In this document: positions 1 through 8,371 of the stretch, piece after piece
How positions within the stretch are numbered: position 1 is the first letter of the stretch
How the letters are laid out: each line of letters opens with the position of its first letter
NCBI RefSeq assembly: GCF_000338295.1
Contig: NZ_ANMO01000040.1
Span: forward strand, 1-53,460
Reading direction: 5' to 3'
Length of the DNA: 53,460 nucleotides
Source: Rhodopirellula europaea 6C
GTDB taxonomy: Bacteria > Planctomycetota > Planctomycetia > Pirellulales > Pirellulaceae
Program-made: the position numbers and the translations under genes
Notes under the pieces: model-generated
What the model saw: the letters and a program-made list of their open reading frames with translations, nothing else
What the model was told of the DNA's origin: nothing
Database searches by the model: none

Positions 1-2
1 AC

Positions 3-743
3 CCCGGTGCGATGCCTGACCCCACCACCATGCCAGGCCTGCCTGCAGGAATGCCATCGCCGCCCGATGCTGCTCCCACACCCGATATGGGAATGCCGTC
101 GGACGCCGGCGACAACATGCAGCCTCCCCCAGCCCCCGAGCCATCTCCCACAACGACACCATCGCCCGCCGCTCGTCCCGAAGCAACAGAGGAAAACATC
201 GCGGCTGGTGATACCGCCATTGCGGCTGCAGAAGCATCAATTCGGCAACGGGATTGGTCGAAGATGAAGTCCTTGGCCGAAACCGCCGAGAAAGCCGCGG
301 CCACCGACGAACAGGTTGCTCGCGCAGAAACGCTTTATCAAATCGCGGACCTGGGGACGTACTATCGAAGTGGCGTTTCGCGGGCGATGGCAGACCTGAC
401 CGCCGGAAATGAATTCAACGTGACGGATGCAATTTCGTTGTTGGTCGTTGAAGCCAGTGCCGAACAATTGATCGCTCGCCGCGGAGCTAGAAACTACACC
501 TACACGCTCGACGATTTACCGTTTGTGGTTTCCAAGGCATTGGCTAAGTTCCAGTTACCAATGGAATCCGAAACGGGGCAAGCCGCTCAGGCGGTCTACG
601 AATCGATCGCCACCAAATCCACTCCGGAAATCCGGGCCGATTCGGCGGGTATCTTGCGGTCGCTGCAAAATGTCGAAGGTGCTGAGCCACAACGAATTGC
701 CGATTGGATTGAAACACGATACACCCCATCAACTTCGCAGTGA
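3..743 (+). CDS. Proline/methionine-rich protein with helical C-terminal half, 5' end cut by window
   Basis: The reading frame is open to the left edge, so the gene probably begins upstream; the first visible ATG is at 12. Residues up to about 60 are rich in Pro, Met, Gly and Ala with no predicted fold, as in a linker or wall-spanning tether. From about residue 65 the protein is Ala/Glu-rich and looks alpha-helical, with segments such as AAEASIRQRDWSKMKSLAE that resemble TPR-like repeats. The stop codon overlaps the GTG start of the next gene, so the two are almost certainly co-transcribed and translationally coupled. I do not recognise the family. A role with the downstream exported repeat protein is inferred from this overlap only. 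Confidence 0.6.
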   Translation, partial: PGAMPDPTTMPGLPAGMPSPPDAAPTPDMGMPSDAGDNMQPPPAPEPSPTTTPSPAARPEATEENIAAGDTAIAAAEASIRQRDWSKMKSLAETAEKAAATDEQVARAETLYQIADLGTYYRSGVSRAMADLTAGNEFNVTDAISLLVVEASAEQLIARRGARNYTYTLDDLPFVVSKALAKFQLPMESETGQAAQAVYESIATKSTPEIRADSAGILRSLQNVEGAEPQRIADWIETRYTPSTSQ

Positions 744-3730
744 CCACCACCTTGAGTAACAAGCTAGCGTTCGCGATTGTCGCCGCGTGTCTGTCCTGCA
801 CCATCGTTCCTGCGCAATTCGCATGGAGCGTCGACCAGGAATCACCAACGCCTGAAACGCCAACGACTCAAACGGGATTGTTGGCGGCTTCGGAATTCGA
901 CGATCGAGTTCAAACGACGTTGCAGTGGTGGCGTGACCGAGATCGCTGGCGGTCTGACGTCATCCAGGCGATCCGCCATCGCGATCCCGAAATTTCGGAT
1001 CGTGCCCGCTGGGTGCAATCTCAATGGCAACGCGGGATCCTTGCCGACACACCGACCGAACTGGCCGACATTCTTTCCAAAGTCAGCCCCGCCGAAGCGA
1101 TTGAAGTGTTGCTCGAAGCCGGCCGATTTCGTGCCGCCACTGTCGCGATGGAAGAAGCTGCCGGAACAATCGAATACGAAGCCATCCTCGCCCGAGTCTC
1201 CTTGGTCGTCGAATCCCGCTATCCGATTTACGCCCGAATCGCGGTCCTGCAAAACTCACTTCCTGATTTGATCGCATTTTTAGATCGTGCATCAGCCAAC
1301 AAGAAAATGGCGTTGTGCCGCGACGATTTGATTCGCAGCCCCGGCGATTCACCTTCGCTTCCAGCGACCGCAGAAACATGGCGAGACGATCAACGTGCGG
1401 AAGCATTGTGCGTGATGCATTTGCTGCGTGGAAATCATGAAGCCGCCTCCGAAGTCGCGCAACAGCACGACGAACTCGCTCAGCAACAACCACCCCCAAC
1501 CGACGAGCCCAATACTTCGCGGCACTCGCTCAACCGAGTCGTTCGAATGGTGACATCGGATTGGAAAGCGATCGCAGAAGAATCCGCGCAAGAAGCCAAG
1601 CGGCTCGATGAATCCGCAAACGAAGGATCAGCTGCCGAGCAACAATTTGCACGTGATGAAGCCGTTCGACACTGGTCCGATACTTTGCTCGCCGCCACAC
1701 GATCGGGCAATGATTCGCTTCGCCAGGCAGCCATCGATGCGTTGAAGCGGGAACGTGAAAAAAGTCTTTCGCCGTCCTACGAAACGCTTCGTTGGCGTTC
1801 ACTGCTGATCCACGGGGAAGTCGACTCGGCCATCGATCTATTGGAACAGCAATCACCACGGGAAGCGTCTGCGATCGCGATCAAGACATCGCGTCATGCT
1901 CGCGGTTTGCAGCTTTTGGGATTTGAAGCAGAACGGCTCGACACGCAATTGGAACAATGGATCGACGAAGCCATCCACCAACAACGCAGCGTATCGGAAG
2001 AGGAATTGACTTCCGGATCAGGTGTTGCCCCCAAAGAAAAAGTCCTGGATTGCCTCGCTCTGATGCGAACGGCAATCGACATTGGACGACCTGACATCGC
2101 TTATCGAATCGCGACCCAACTTTCCGATTCCAGGATGTATGTCAAAGCCTCGCCGGGACGCGAATCGGTCCTGACTCAGCACTTCGTTCTAGCGACGCTC
2201 GCCGCGACGAACAAAACCGACTGGATCTTTGAACTGGCGGCGCCCGAGAAACCCAGCCTTCTATCTCGGTTGTCACTGCGTTTGGTTTCGCGTGTGGTTG
2301 AACCGACGAACGAAGAACTGCTGTACTACCTCAACTGGTTCATCTTTCACCATCGTCCTGAATGGTCGACCGAGCGTAGCTTCATCACGGCCTGCGAGAT
2401 CGCGCGAGCCGCTCCGGAAGACATTCGCAAACATCGTGAATGGATCGATTTGCTTGGCGAGCACCTTCGTTCCGGCGAATCGGAAGAGGATCTTCAACGC
2501 CGCACCAAGGTCGATGAATACACACTGTCGGAATCGGATGTCCCCTCCGCGCAGCAGTGGGAAGCACTCTTCGAAGCACATGGACGAGCTGATTTTGTCC
2601 GCGGGATCGTTCGAGGAATGGCACAAAGTGGAGACCTGCCCGCGCGTTTGAAATTGCTAACCGATCGTCACCGAGATGACTCGCACGCTCCTACGCCGGA
2701 GGACTTTGAGAGCATCTGGCAAGAATTAATCAGTGAACCACAAAGGGTGCTGAACGCGGGACTGCGAGACGACGCGATGATCGGGTTCCAAGTTGTCCTT
2801 CAACAATTCATGTTCGCACAAAGAGACGGCGACCAATCGTTGGCCGATGAACTTCGCACACAATTGCGAGTCATGGCGGCAACACCATCGACCGACATGC
2901 GACAACAAATGGCTGACGCGTTGGCCGGTGCCGGCATGTGGGATTTGGCGGAAGACCTGTATCAATCATTGCTCTTGGTCACCGCTTTTGAATCGGACGA
3001 AACGCTCGCGTTGATGGACATCGCTCGAGCTTACAACCGATTTGTCTTGCGACGCACGACAGCAGCATCCGCCGACGAGGGCAACGCAGCGGAAGCGGAA
3101 CTAGAACAACTGCCACCCGACGCGATCGAAAAACGCCTGCAAGCGATCCGCTGGTACGACCTCGGCTTTGCGGGCACCCTGGCGGCCTCTGACTACCAAG
3201 AGATCAACTACGTTCTTTTGCCTCAATTGATCCTACGCAATCAATTGGAACTGATCTTGCAATCTGATCTGCAGCAACTGAATGCCGACGAACAACAAGA
3301 AGTCGAACGCATCTTCGAACTGCTGCTTCGTTTCGAGCCCATCGATATTCACTCAGCGGAATTGATGCTGCCACGAATCAAACAACTGGGCATGACACAG
3401 TCCGCCGACAAATGGCTCAACCGGATCGTGGACGCTGGGATGGAACACCTTCGCCAGTTCCCGCTCGATGCGACGACCGCAAACAATGTCGCTTGGTGTG
3501 CCGTTCGCAATCATTCGAGACTGGACGACGCGTTGGAGATGTCGCGTCATGCGGTTTCGGTCGAACCGAACAGTGCTGTCTACCGTGACACGCTCGCTGA
3601 AATTTTGGCCCAACAAGGCGAGATCGACCAAGCACTGCTGCTGGAACAAACCAGCCTCTTGGACGACCCGGGCCAGTGGCACCTGCATCTTCAAATCGAC
3701 CGTTTCAAGTCGATGAAAGAAGACGAATAA
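740..3730 (+). CDS. Large exported helical-repeat (TPR-like) protein
   Basis: A 996-aa protein starting at GTG, overlapping the stop of the preceding gene by 4 bases. Residues 1-30 have a short polar start, a hydrophobic stretch (LAFAIVAACLSCTIVPAQ) and a likely signal peptidase site, so the protein should be exported. The remainder is a long run of helix-loop-helix segments rich in Ala, Glu, Leu and Arg. The C-terminal part (about 900-985) contains a recognisable TPR pair: NNVAWCAVRNHSRLDDALEM followed by YRDTLAEILAQQGEIDQALL. No catalytic motif is visible. A periplasmic scaffold is the most that can be inferred. It converges on the DUF937 gene with only 8 bases between the two stop codons. 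Confidence 0.8.
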   Translation: MTTTLSNKLAFAIVAACLSCTIVPAQFAWSVDQESPTPETPTTQTGLLAASEFDDRVQTTLQWWRDRDRWRSDVIQAIRHRDPEISDRARWVQSQWQRGILADTPTELADILSKVSPAEAIEVLLEAGRFRAATVAMEEAAGTIEYEAILARVSLVVESRYPIYARIAVLQNSLPDLIAFLDRASANKKMALCRDDLIRSPGDSPSLPATAETWRDDQRAEALCVMHLLRGNHEAASEVAQQHDELAQQQPPPTDEPNTSRHSLNRVVRMVTSDWKAIAEESAQEAKRLDESANEGSAAEQQFARDEAVRHWSDTLLAATRSGNDSLRQAAIDALKREREKSLSPSYETLRWRSLLIHGEVDSAIDLLEQQSPREASAIAIKTSRHARGLQLLGFEAERLDTQLEQWIDEAIHQQRSVSEEELTSGSGVAPKEKVLDCLALMRTAIDIGRPDIAYRIATQLSDSRMYVKASPGRESVLTQHFVLATLAATNKTDWIFELAAPEKPSLLSRLSLRLVSRVVEPTNEELLYYLNWFIFHHRPEWSTERSFITACEIARAAPEDIRKHREWIDLLGEHLRSGESEEDLQRRTKVDEYTLSESDVPSAQQWEALFEAHGRADFVRGIVRGMAQSGDLPARLKLLTDRHRDDSHAPTPEDFESIWQELISEPQRVLNAGLRDDAMIGFQVVLQQFMFAQRDGDQSLADELRTQLRVMAATPSTDMRQQMADALAGAGMWDLAEDLYQSLLLVTAFESDETLALMDIARAYNRFVLRRTTAASADEGNAAEAELEQLPPDAIEKRLQAIRWYDLGFAGTLAASDYQEINYVLLPQLILRNQLELILQSDLQQLNADEQQEVERIFELLLRFEPIDIHSAELMLPRIKQLGMTQSADKWLNRIVDAGMEHLRQFPLDATTANNVAWCAVRNHSRLDDALEMSRHAVSVEPNSAVYRDTLAEILAQQGEIDQALLLEQTSLLDDPGQWHLHLQIDRFKSMKEDE

Positions 3731-3738
3731 GGTTTCGC

Positions 3739-4359
3739 TTACTTGCGACCGAAGAAGCGGCCCATCCCGAACTTGACGACATCCATCATGTCAAAGTCAC
3801 CGTCGCCATCTTGATCAAAGATCCGGCCCAACATGCTTCCGCCGTCAGCCGATTGCTGCACCGAAGCCTTCTCCTGACGTAGCATTTCGCCCAGCCCATC
3901 CGGGGACAACCCTTTGGATTTTCGCTGCTGTCCCAGAACGCCCATCAGGACCGGGGCCAACATCATCATCAACTTCGTCGACTGTCCCATCGACAGACCG
4001 CTCGCTGCGCTAACACCATGTTCGACGCGTTCTTTCTTGTTGCCGAGAATGTGATCCAAGATCGCGCCGCCAGCGGTCGTCTTGGAAGTCACACCAGCGT
4101 TCTGAGTAGCATCATCGGATCCAAACAAACCGCCCAAATGATCCAACACCGAACCATCGTGATCGCGTTCCAACGCATGATGCAATTGGGCCGTTTGGGC
4201 AGGGTCATCGGCTTGACGTGTTACCGCACCCAACAACGTCGGCAACGCTGCGCTGACCGCATTTCGAACCGTGGATTCATCCGCGCCCAACGATCGACTC
4301 AGACTTGAGATACGTTCGGGCGTCATTTGACGACCGACTTGTTCCAACAATTCAGACAT
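3739..4359 (-). CDS. DUF937 (YidB-like) protein with C-terminal EF-hand-like loop
   Basis: A 206-aa protein with an ATG start. The N-terminal half matches the DUF937 pattern: MTPERISSLSRSLGADESTV followed by AVSAALPTLLGAV and a small-residue-rich helical region ending in HLGGLF. The middle (about 110-150) has a second helical segment, STKLMMMLAPVLMGVLGQQ. Near the C-terminus, IFDQDGDGDFDMMDVVKFG fits the calcium-binding EF-hand or dockerin loop consensus DxDxDGxxD, which suggests metal binding. The function of DUF937 proteins is not established. No signal peptide is seen, so it is probably cytoplasmic. Convergent with the upstream repeat-protein gene; same strand as purine nucleoside phosphorylase with a 113-base gap. 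Confidence 0.85.
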   Translation of the reverse strand: MSELLEQVGRQMTPERISSLSRSLGADESTVRNAVSAALPTLLGAVTRQADDPAQTAQLHHALERDHDGSVLDHLGGLFGSDDATQNAGVTSKTTAGGAILDHILGNKKERVEHGVSAASGLSMGQSTKLMMMLAPVLMGVLGQQRKSKGLSPDGLGEMLRQEKASVQQSADGGSMLGRIFDQDGDGDFDMMDVVKFGMGRFFGRK

Positions 4360-4472
4360 GGATGAATCCTAGAGACGGGGTCTTCGAAAAGAAGTGAGGA
4401 GGTGTGAACGATTGTATCTTTCGTCCGACCAACATGGCACCCGCCGCGATCGTCCTATCACGTTCGCATCGA

Positions 4473-5312
4473 TCAAGCGATACGAACTTCGCCGCACTCT
4501 TGAACGATGCCGCGAACAATCGTTCGCAGTTTGGGTTCGGCCGCATTTGCCGTCGCAATGATCTCAGACACATCAGCCGGTTTCAGTGCATCAGGCAAGC
4601 ACATGTCGGTGATCACGCTCAATCCGACGACTTTCATTCCAGCATGCACGGCAACGATCGTTTCGGGCACTGTACTCATTCCAACGACATCCGCTCCGAT
4701 CTGACGCAGGTAGCGATATTCAGCGCGTGTTTCGAGGCACGGTCCCGCGACTGCGACAAAAACACCTTTGTGAGGATAGATTTCGTTGCGACGAGCGATG
4801 GCCAATGTCTTGTCGATCCATTGCTGGTCGTAAGGTTCGCACATGTCGGGAAAACGTGGGCCCAAGCGATCGTCGTTGATCCCGATCAACGGGTTGCCGC
4901 CCATCAGGTTGATTTGGTCCTCGATGACCATGATGTCGCCATTGTTGAAATAAGGGTTCAGTCCCCCGCAGGCGTTGCTGACAACCAACAATTCGGCACC
5001 CATCGCTTTGAAAACACGCACGGGCAGCGTGATGTCTTTCAGGTCGTAACCTTCATAAAAGTGGAAACGACCTTCCATCGCCAACACCGGCACGCCGCCC
5101 ATCCGGCCGATGATCAGTCGTCCGGCGTGGCTGGTCGCGGTCGACTTCAAAAAGTACGGCACCTCGGAATAGTCCAGCGTTGCTTCGACTTCGATGTCCT
5201 CGACCAACCCGCCCAGCCCGGTCCCCAGGATGATGCCGACTCGCGGCGTGTCGCGAGTGTGACGACGGATTTCTGTGCAGGCTTCATCAATTTTGTCGTA
5301 CAGATCGAGCAT
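4473..5312 (-). CDS. punA: Purine nucleoside phosphorylase, trimeric PNP/MTAP family
   Basis: A 279-aa cytoplasmic enzyme, the usual length for the trimeric family, which splits purine nucleosides with phosphate into base and (deoxy)ribose-1-phosphate for salvage. Family motifs in order: glycine-rich phosphate loop GIILGTGLGG (27-36), SHAGRLIIG (61-69), EGRFHFYEGY (80-89), SNACGGLNPYF (112-122), NLMGGNPLIG (135-144), GPCLETRAEYR with Glu194, GMSTVPE (211-217) and SVITDMC (232-238). Residue 236 is Asp, whereas 6-oxopurine PNPs have Asn there (Asn243 in human PNP) and MTA phosphorylases have Asp. This leaves inosine/guanosine versus adenosine/MTA preference open. It is divergent from the HerA-like gene across 103 bases. 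Confidence 0.93.
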   Translation of the reverse strand: MLDLYDKIDEACTEIRRHTRDTPRVGIILGTGLGGLVEDIEVEATLDYSEVPYFLKSTATSHAGRLIIGRMGGVPVLAMEGRFHFYEGYDLKDITLPVRVFKAMGAELLVVSNACGGLNPYFNNGDIMVIEDQINLMGGNPLIGINDDRLGPRFPDMCEPYDQQWIDKTLAIARRNEIYPHKGVFVAVAGPCLETRAEYRYLRQIGADVVGMSTVPETIVAVHAGMKVVGLSVITDMCLPDALKPADVSEIIATANAAEPKLRTIVRGIVQECGEVRIA

Positions 5313-5415
5313 GGATCAGGTCGTGTTGGAGTGGCACCGATGATTGAAACTGCCGAACGTTGTATGTTACCAACCGCTTGGAATCCACTCGTCTGCTCGC
5401 AACACGATTCGTCGC

Positions 5416-7878
5416 ATGTCCTCATCTTCTCCTTCTCAGACATCTGCCACGCCTTCTCCCGACGTGTTCGAGAAACTGGCCACGTTCTACTTGGGACGCC
5501 AGTATGACATCGCGGGCGGCAAAGCTCTCGACGATTTGCTGCTCTACGACGCGAAAGATTTGTGCACTCATGCAATGTGCGTGGGCATGACTGGCAGCGG
5601 GAAAACCGGACTGTGCCTGTCGTTGCTCGAAGAAGCCGCGATCGATGGAATCCCTGCGATCTGCATCGACCCCAAGGGCGACCTGGCGAACCTGATGCTG
5701 GCCTTTCCTGACATGAAGCCCGACGACTTCCTGCCTTGGTTGGAACAGGGCGAAGCGTCCCGCAAAGGCATGACGCTGGAGGAGTACGCCGCCAAAACCG
5801 CCAAGACCTGGAAGAACGGCTTGGCTTCTTGGGGACAGACGCCCGAGCGAGTTGCCAAGTTCAAAGCCGCCGCCGACGTCGCGATTTACACGCCGGGCAG
5901 CAACACCGGAATTCCGCTGACCGTTTTAAAAAGTTTTGACGCTCCGCCACCGGAGGTCCTTTCCAACACCGACGCGATGCGGGAACGAGTCACTGGCGCC
6001 GCCTCGGGATTGCTGACGCTGCTGGGGATGGAAGCCGACCCGTTGCTTTCTCGCGAACACATCTTGATCAGTTCGATCTTGGATCATTGCTGGCGAGACG
6101 GTCGCAGCGTCACGATCGGTGATTTGATCGGATTGATCTCAGCACCACCAATCACCCGCGTCGGAGTGCTCGATCTCGACACGTTCATGCCACCGAGTGA
6201 ACGATCCAAGCTGGCGATGACGCTCAACAACTTGTTGGCCTCTCCCGCCTTCTCATCGTGGCTGGAAGGCGAATCGCTCTCGATCCCCGATTTGCTGTAC
6301 ACCAAAGAAGGCAAACCCAAACTATCGATCCTTTCGATCGCGCACCTGGGGGATCAAGAACGGATGTTCTTTGTCACGATCTTGCTCAACGAGATCGTCT
6401 CCTGGATGCGAACACAAAGCGGTACCAGCTCACTCCGCGCAATGCTGTACATGGATGAGGTCGCCGGTTACTTCCCACCGGTTGCCAACCCGCCGTCCAA
6501 ACCGCCGATGCTGACGCTACTCAAACAAGCCCGAGCGTTTGGCTTGGGAGTCACGCTCGCGACTCAGAACCCGGTCGACCTCGACTACAAAGGCTTGTCC
6601 AACATCGGCACTTGGTTCCTCGGCCGTTTACAAACCGAGCGTGACAAGGCTCGTGTGCTGGATGGGCTCGAAGGAGCCGCCGCTCAAACTGGCAAACCCT
6701 TTAACAAAGCCGAGATGGAACAACTGCTCGCTTCGTTGGGTAGTCGCGTGTTCCTGATGAACAACGTGCATGACGATGGACCCACCGTGTTCCAAACTCG
6801 TTGGGCGATGTCGTTCCTCGCCGGTCCATTGGCTCGCGATCAAATCTCGGCACTGATGGCAGATCGCAAAGCGGAACTCGCGGCCGAACAAGCCGGCGAA
6901 CACGAATCGGTCTCCAACGAAGTCTCTTCACCCAGTCGGCCAGTCTTGCCGACCGGTGTTGGGGAAGCGTTCCTGGTCCCCACCCGGTATCCCGGCGGCG
7001 ATGGTCGGCGAGTCTACCGGGCTGCACTTTTGGGTGAAGGTTCCATGCACTTCGTTCGCAGCAGTGCAAGCGTGGACGAATGGGTCGACGCGCGGCGAGT
7101 CCTGCGTTGCGGCAAAGGAGTCCCCGAGGACGTGTGGGAATCCAGCGAACCCTTGGACGTCGACGCTGAATGGGTGTCCGATCCCGAAGAAGGTTTTGAC
7201 TTCACCGATCTGCCCGACGACCTTCGCGGAGCCAGCAAGCTGAAGTCCATTCAAAAGCAATTGAAGGACTATCTCTACCGACATCATCCAATGGAGCTTT
7301 TCAAAAGCCCTGCGTTGGGTGATTACGCTCCGGCGGGTGCAAGCGAAGTCGAAGCTCGATTGCATTTCCAACAAGCCGCTCGTGAAGAACGCGATTTGCA
7401 AACGGAAAAGCTGCGTGACAAATACGGTTCGAAGATGAAGTCGCTGGAGAGCAAGATGCGAACGGCAGAGGAACGAATCGCACGTGAAGAAGGGCAGTAC
7501 GAATCCGCCAAGATGTCTTCACTGCTGTCCTTTGGCACCTCGCTGATCGGCGCCTTCATGGGCCGCAAAATCGCCAGCCGTACCAACGTCTCCAAGATGT
7601 CGACGGCGGCGAGAGGAGCCACCCGAGCGGCTCAGCAACGCGGTGACGTCAAACGAGCCGAAGCGGCTCTGGAGCAACTGCACATCGACATGCAAGAGCT
7701 CGAAGACGAACTGCGTCACGAAATCGATCAGCTCGGACAGGAATTCGACATCGAAAACCTGGTGCTCGAAACAGTGACCATCCCGCCGCGAAAAAGCGAC
7801 TTGAAGATCGGTAGTCCAGTCATCCTGTGGACGCCTTGGCAAGTCGACTCCACCGGCGACGCCACGGCGTTGTTTTAG
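5416..7878 (+). CDS. HerA/FtsK-superfamily ATPase (DUF87-type, helicase-HerA-like)
   Basis: An 820-aa protein. I start it at ATG 5416; the frame runs open upstream to 5344, but that extension overlaps the spacer and looks non-coding. Walker A is GMTGSGKT with Lys63-Thr64, and Walker B is MLYMDEV with Asp347-Glu348. The segment QNPVDLDYKGLSNIGTWFLG is typical of the HerA/TraG/VirB4 class of motor ATPases. Residues around 660-720 form a charged coiled coil. A short glycine-containing hydrophobic stretch (SSLLSFGTSLIGAFMGR) follows, then another coiled coil and a beta-rich tail. HerA proteins usually act as hexameric DNA or protein translocases, and archaeal HerA works with NurA, but no NurA gene is visible here. 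The substrate is unknown. Confidence 0.88.
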   Translation: MSSSSPSQTSATPSPDVFEKLATFYLGRQYDIAGGKALDDLLLYDAKDLCTHAMCVGMTGSGKTGLCLSLLEEAAIDGIPAICIDPKGDLANLMLAFPDMKPDDFLPWLEQGEASRKGMTLEEYAAKTAKTWKNGLASWGQTPERVAKFKAAADVAIYTPGSNTGIPLTVLKSFDAPPPEVLSNTDAMRERVTGAASGLLTLLGMEADPLLSREHILISSILDHCWRDGRSVTIGDLIGLISAPPITRVGVLDLDTFMPPSERSKLAMTLNNLLASPAFSSWLEGESLSIPDLLYTKEGKPKLSILSIAHLGDQERMFFVTILLNEIVSWMRTQSGTSSLRAMLYMDEVAGYFPPVANPPSKPPMLTLLKQARAFGLGVTLATQNPVDLDYKGLSNIGTWFLGRLQTERDKARVLDGLEGAAAQTGKPFNKAEMEQLLASLGSRVFLMNNVHDDGPTVFQTRWAMSFLAGPLARDQISALMADRKAELAAEQAGEHESVSNEVSSPSRPVLPTGVGEAFLVPTRYPGGDGRRVYRAALLGEGSMHFVRSSASVDEWVDARRVLRCGKGVPEDVWESSEPLDVDAEWVSDPEEGFDFTDLPDDLRGASKLKSIQKQLKDYLYRHHPMELFKSPALGDYAPAGASEVEARLHFQQAAREERDLQTEKLRDKYGSKMKSLESKMRTAEERIAREEGQYESAKMSSLLSFGTSLIGAFMGRKIASRTNVSKMSTAARGATRAAQQRGDVKRAEAALEQLHIDMQELEDELRHEIDQLGQEFDIENLVLETVTIPPRKSDLKIGSPVILWTPWQVDSTGDATALF

Positions 7879-7928
7879 GACACCGTATTGTTCATGGTGT
7901 CACGTTTTATTGGATTCCCGCAACAACA

Positions 7929-8010
7929 ACCTCTCCCGAAACGAAGTTTGGGGAGAGGTCAAGCGACGCCGTTCAGGCGTACGCGAGGGTGAGGGTCGGG
8001 CATGGGAAGC
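7929..8010 (+). repeat. Dispersed palindromic repeat, hairpin plus flank (copy 1)
   Basis: Positions 7929-7959 form a near-perfect hairpin: acctctcccgaaac, loop gaa, gtttggggagaggt. The flank through about 8010 includes gccgttcaggcgtacgcgag and continues with gagggtcgggcatggga. The reverse complement of essentially the whole unit recurs at about 20585-20662 with few mismatches. It resembles a REP/BIME-type element. The hairpin may also work as a terminator for the upstream gene, although no T-tract follows. Confidence 0.75.
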
Positions 8011-8098
8011 GGCGCGACGTTGCTTCCTATCCGTGGAGCGGTGACAGATTCGCAACGGTAAGGTGAGTGCGCCGCCCGAGCATGCGATTGAAAAAGTG

Positions 8099-8124
8099 AA
8101 ATTGAAAATTCTAAATTGAAAATT
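8099..8124 (+). repeat. 12-bp direct repeat, AT-rich
   Basis: aaattgaaaatt occurs at 8099-8110 and again at 8113-8124, separated by ct. It is the only AT-rich patch in the spacer. Nothing points to a function. Confidence 0.6.
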
Positions 8125-8249
8125 TGATGTGGCTGATGGGATGGTGCATCGCACAATCGACGCCATCCATGTCATCGAGCAGCATGACGCGAATGCTAGC
8201 AAGCGGAATTGGCTGCGAACAAGGCTTGGCCCTTGAGGGCTGCCCGACG

Positions 8250-8271
8250 GAACAGTTGAGGACAACTGTTC
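8250..8271 (+). repeat. Short perfect inverted repeat (hairpin)
   Basis: gaacagttg, loop agga, caactgttc: a perfect 9-bp stem with a 4-base loop. It lies mid-spacer and has no T-run, so it is not a classic terminator. It may be part of a repeat element. Confidence 0.5.
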
Positions 8272-8312
8272 TACTCTGATGCTCTGCTCTGATTCTACTT
8301 GATTCGCTCACC

Positions 8313-8342
8313 CACCTCTCCCAAAACGAAGCTTGGGTGAGG
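8313..8342 (+). repeat. Degenerate copy of the palindromic repeat (copy 2)
   Basis: cacctctcccaaaacgaagc followed by ttgggtgaggt is a diverged version of the hairpin at 7929. The following sequence gtcgagcgagggg also matches the repeat flank before the similarity stops near the 3' end of the glycine-zipper gene. Confidence 0.6.
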
Positions 8343-8371
8343 TCGAGCGAGGGGAAGGTTCAGTCTTCTGA

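Larger units (their letters stand above)
7879..8371. other. Gene-free spacer (about 490 bases) carrying palindromic repeats
   Basis: No convincing reading frame lies between the HerA-like gene and the convergent glycine-zipper gene. The spacer holds two related hairpin repeats in the same orientation (7929 and 8313), an AT-rich 12-bp direct repeat (8099-8124) and a separate 9-bp-stem hairpin (8250-8271). It resembles a landing site for small palindromic elements placed between convergent genes. Confidence 0.7.

Noticed and set aside
4404-5507. A 367-aa plus-strand frame over the PNP gene
   Set aside because: Antisense shadow of a clear PNP enzyme; rich in His, Asp and Gln with no protein character.
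8313-8342. Reading the spacer hairpin as a simple terminator
   Set aside because: The same hairpin and flank occur elsewhere in both orientations, so it is a repeat element; there is no T-run.
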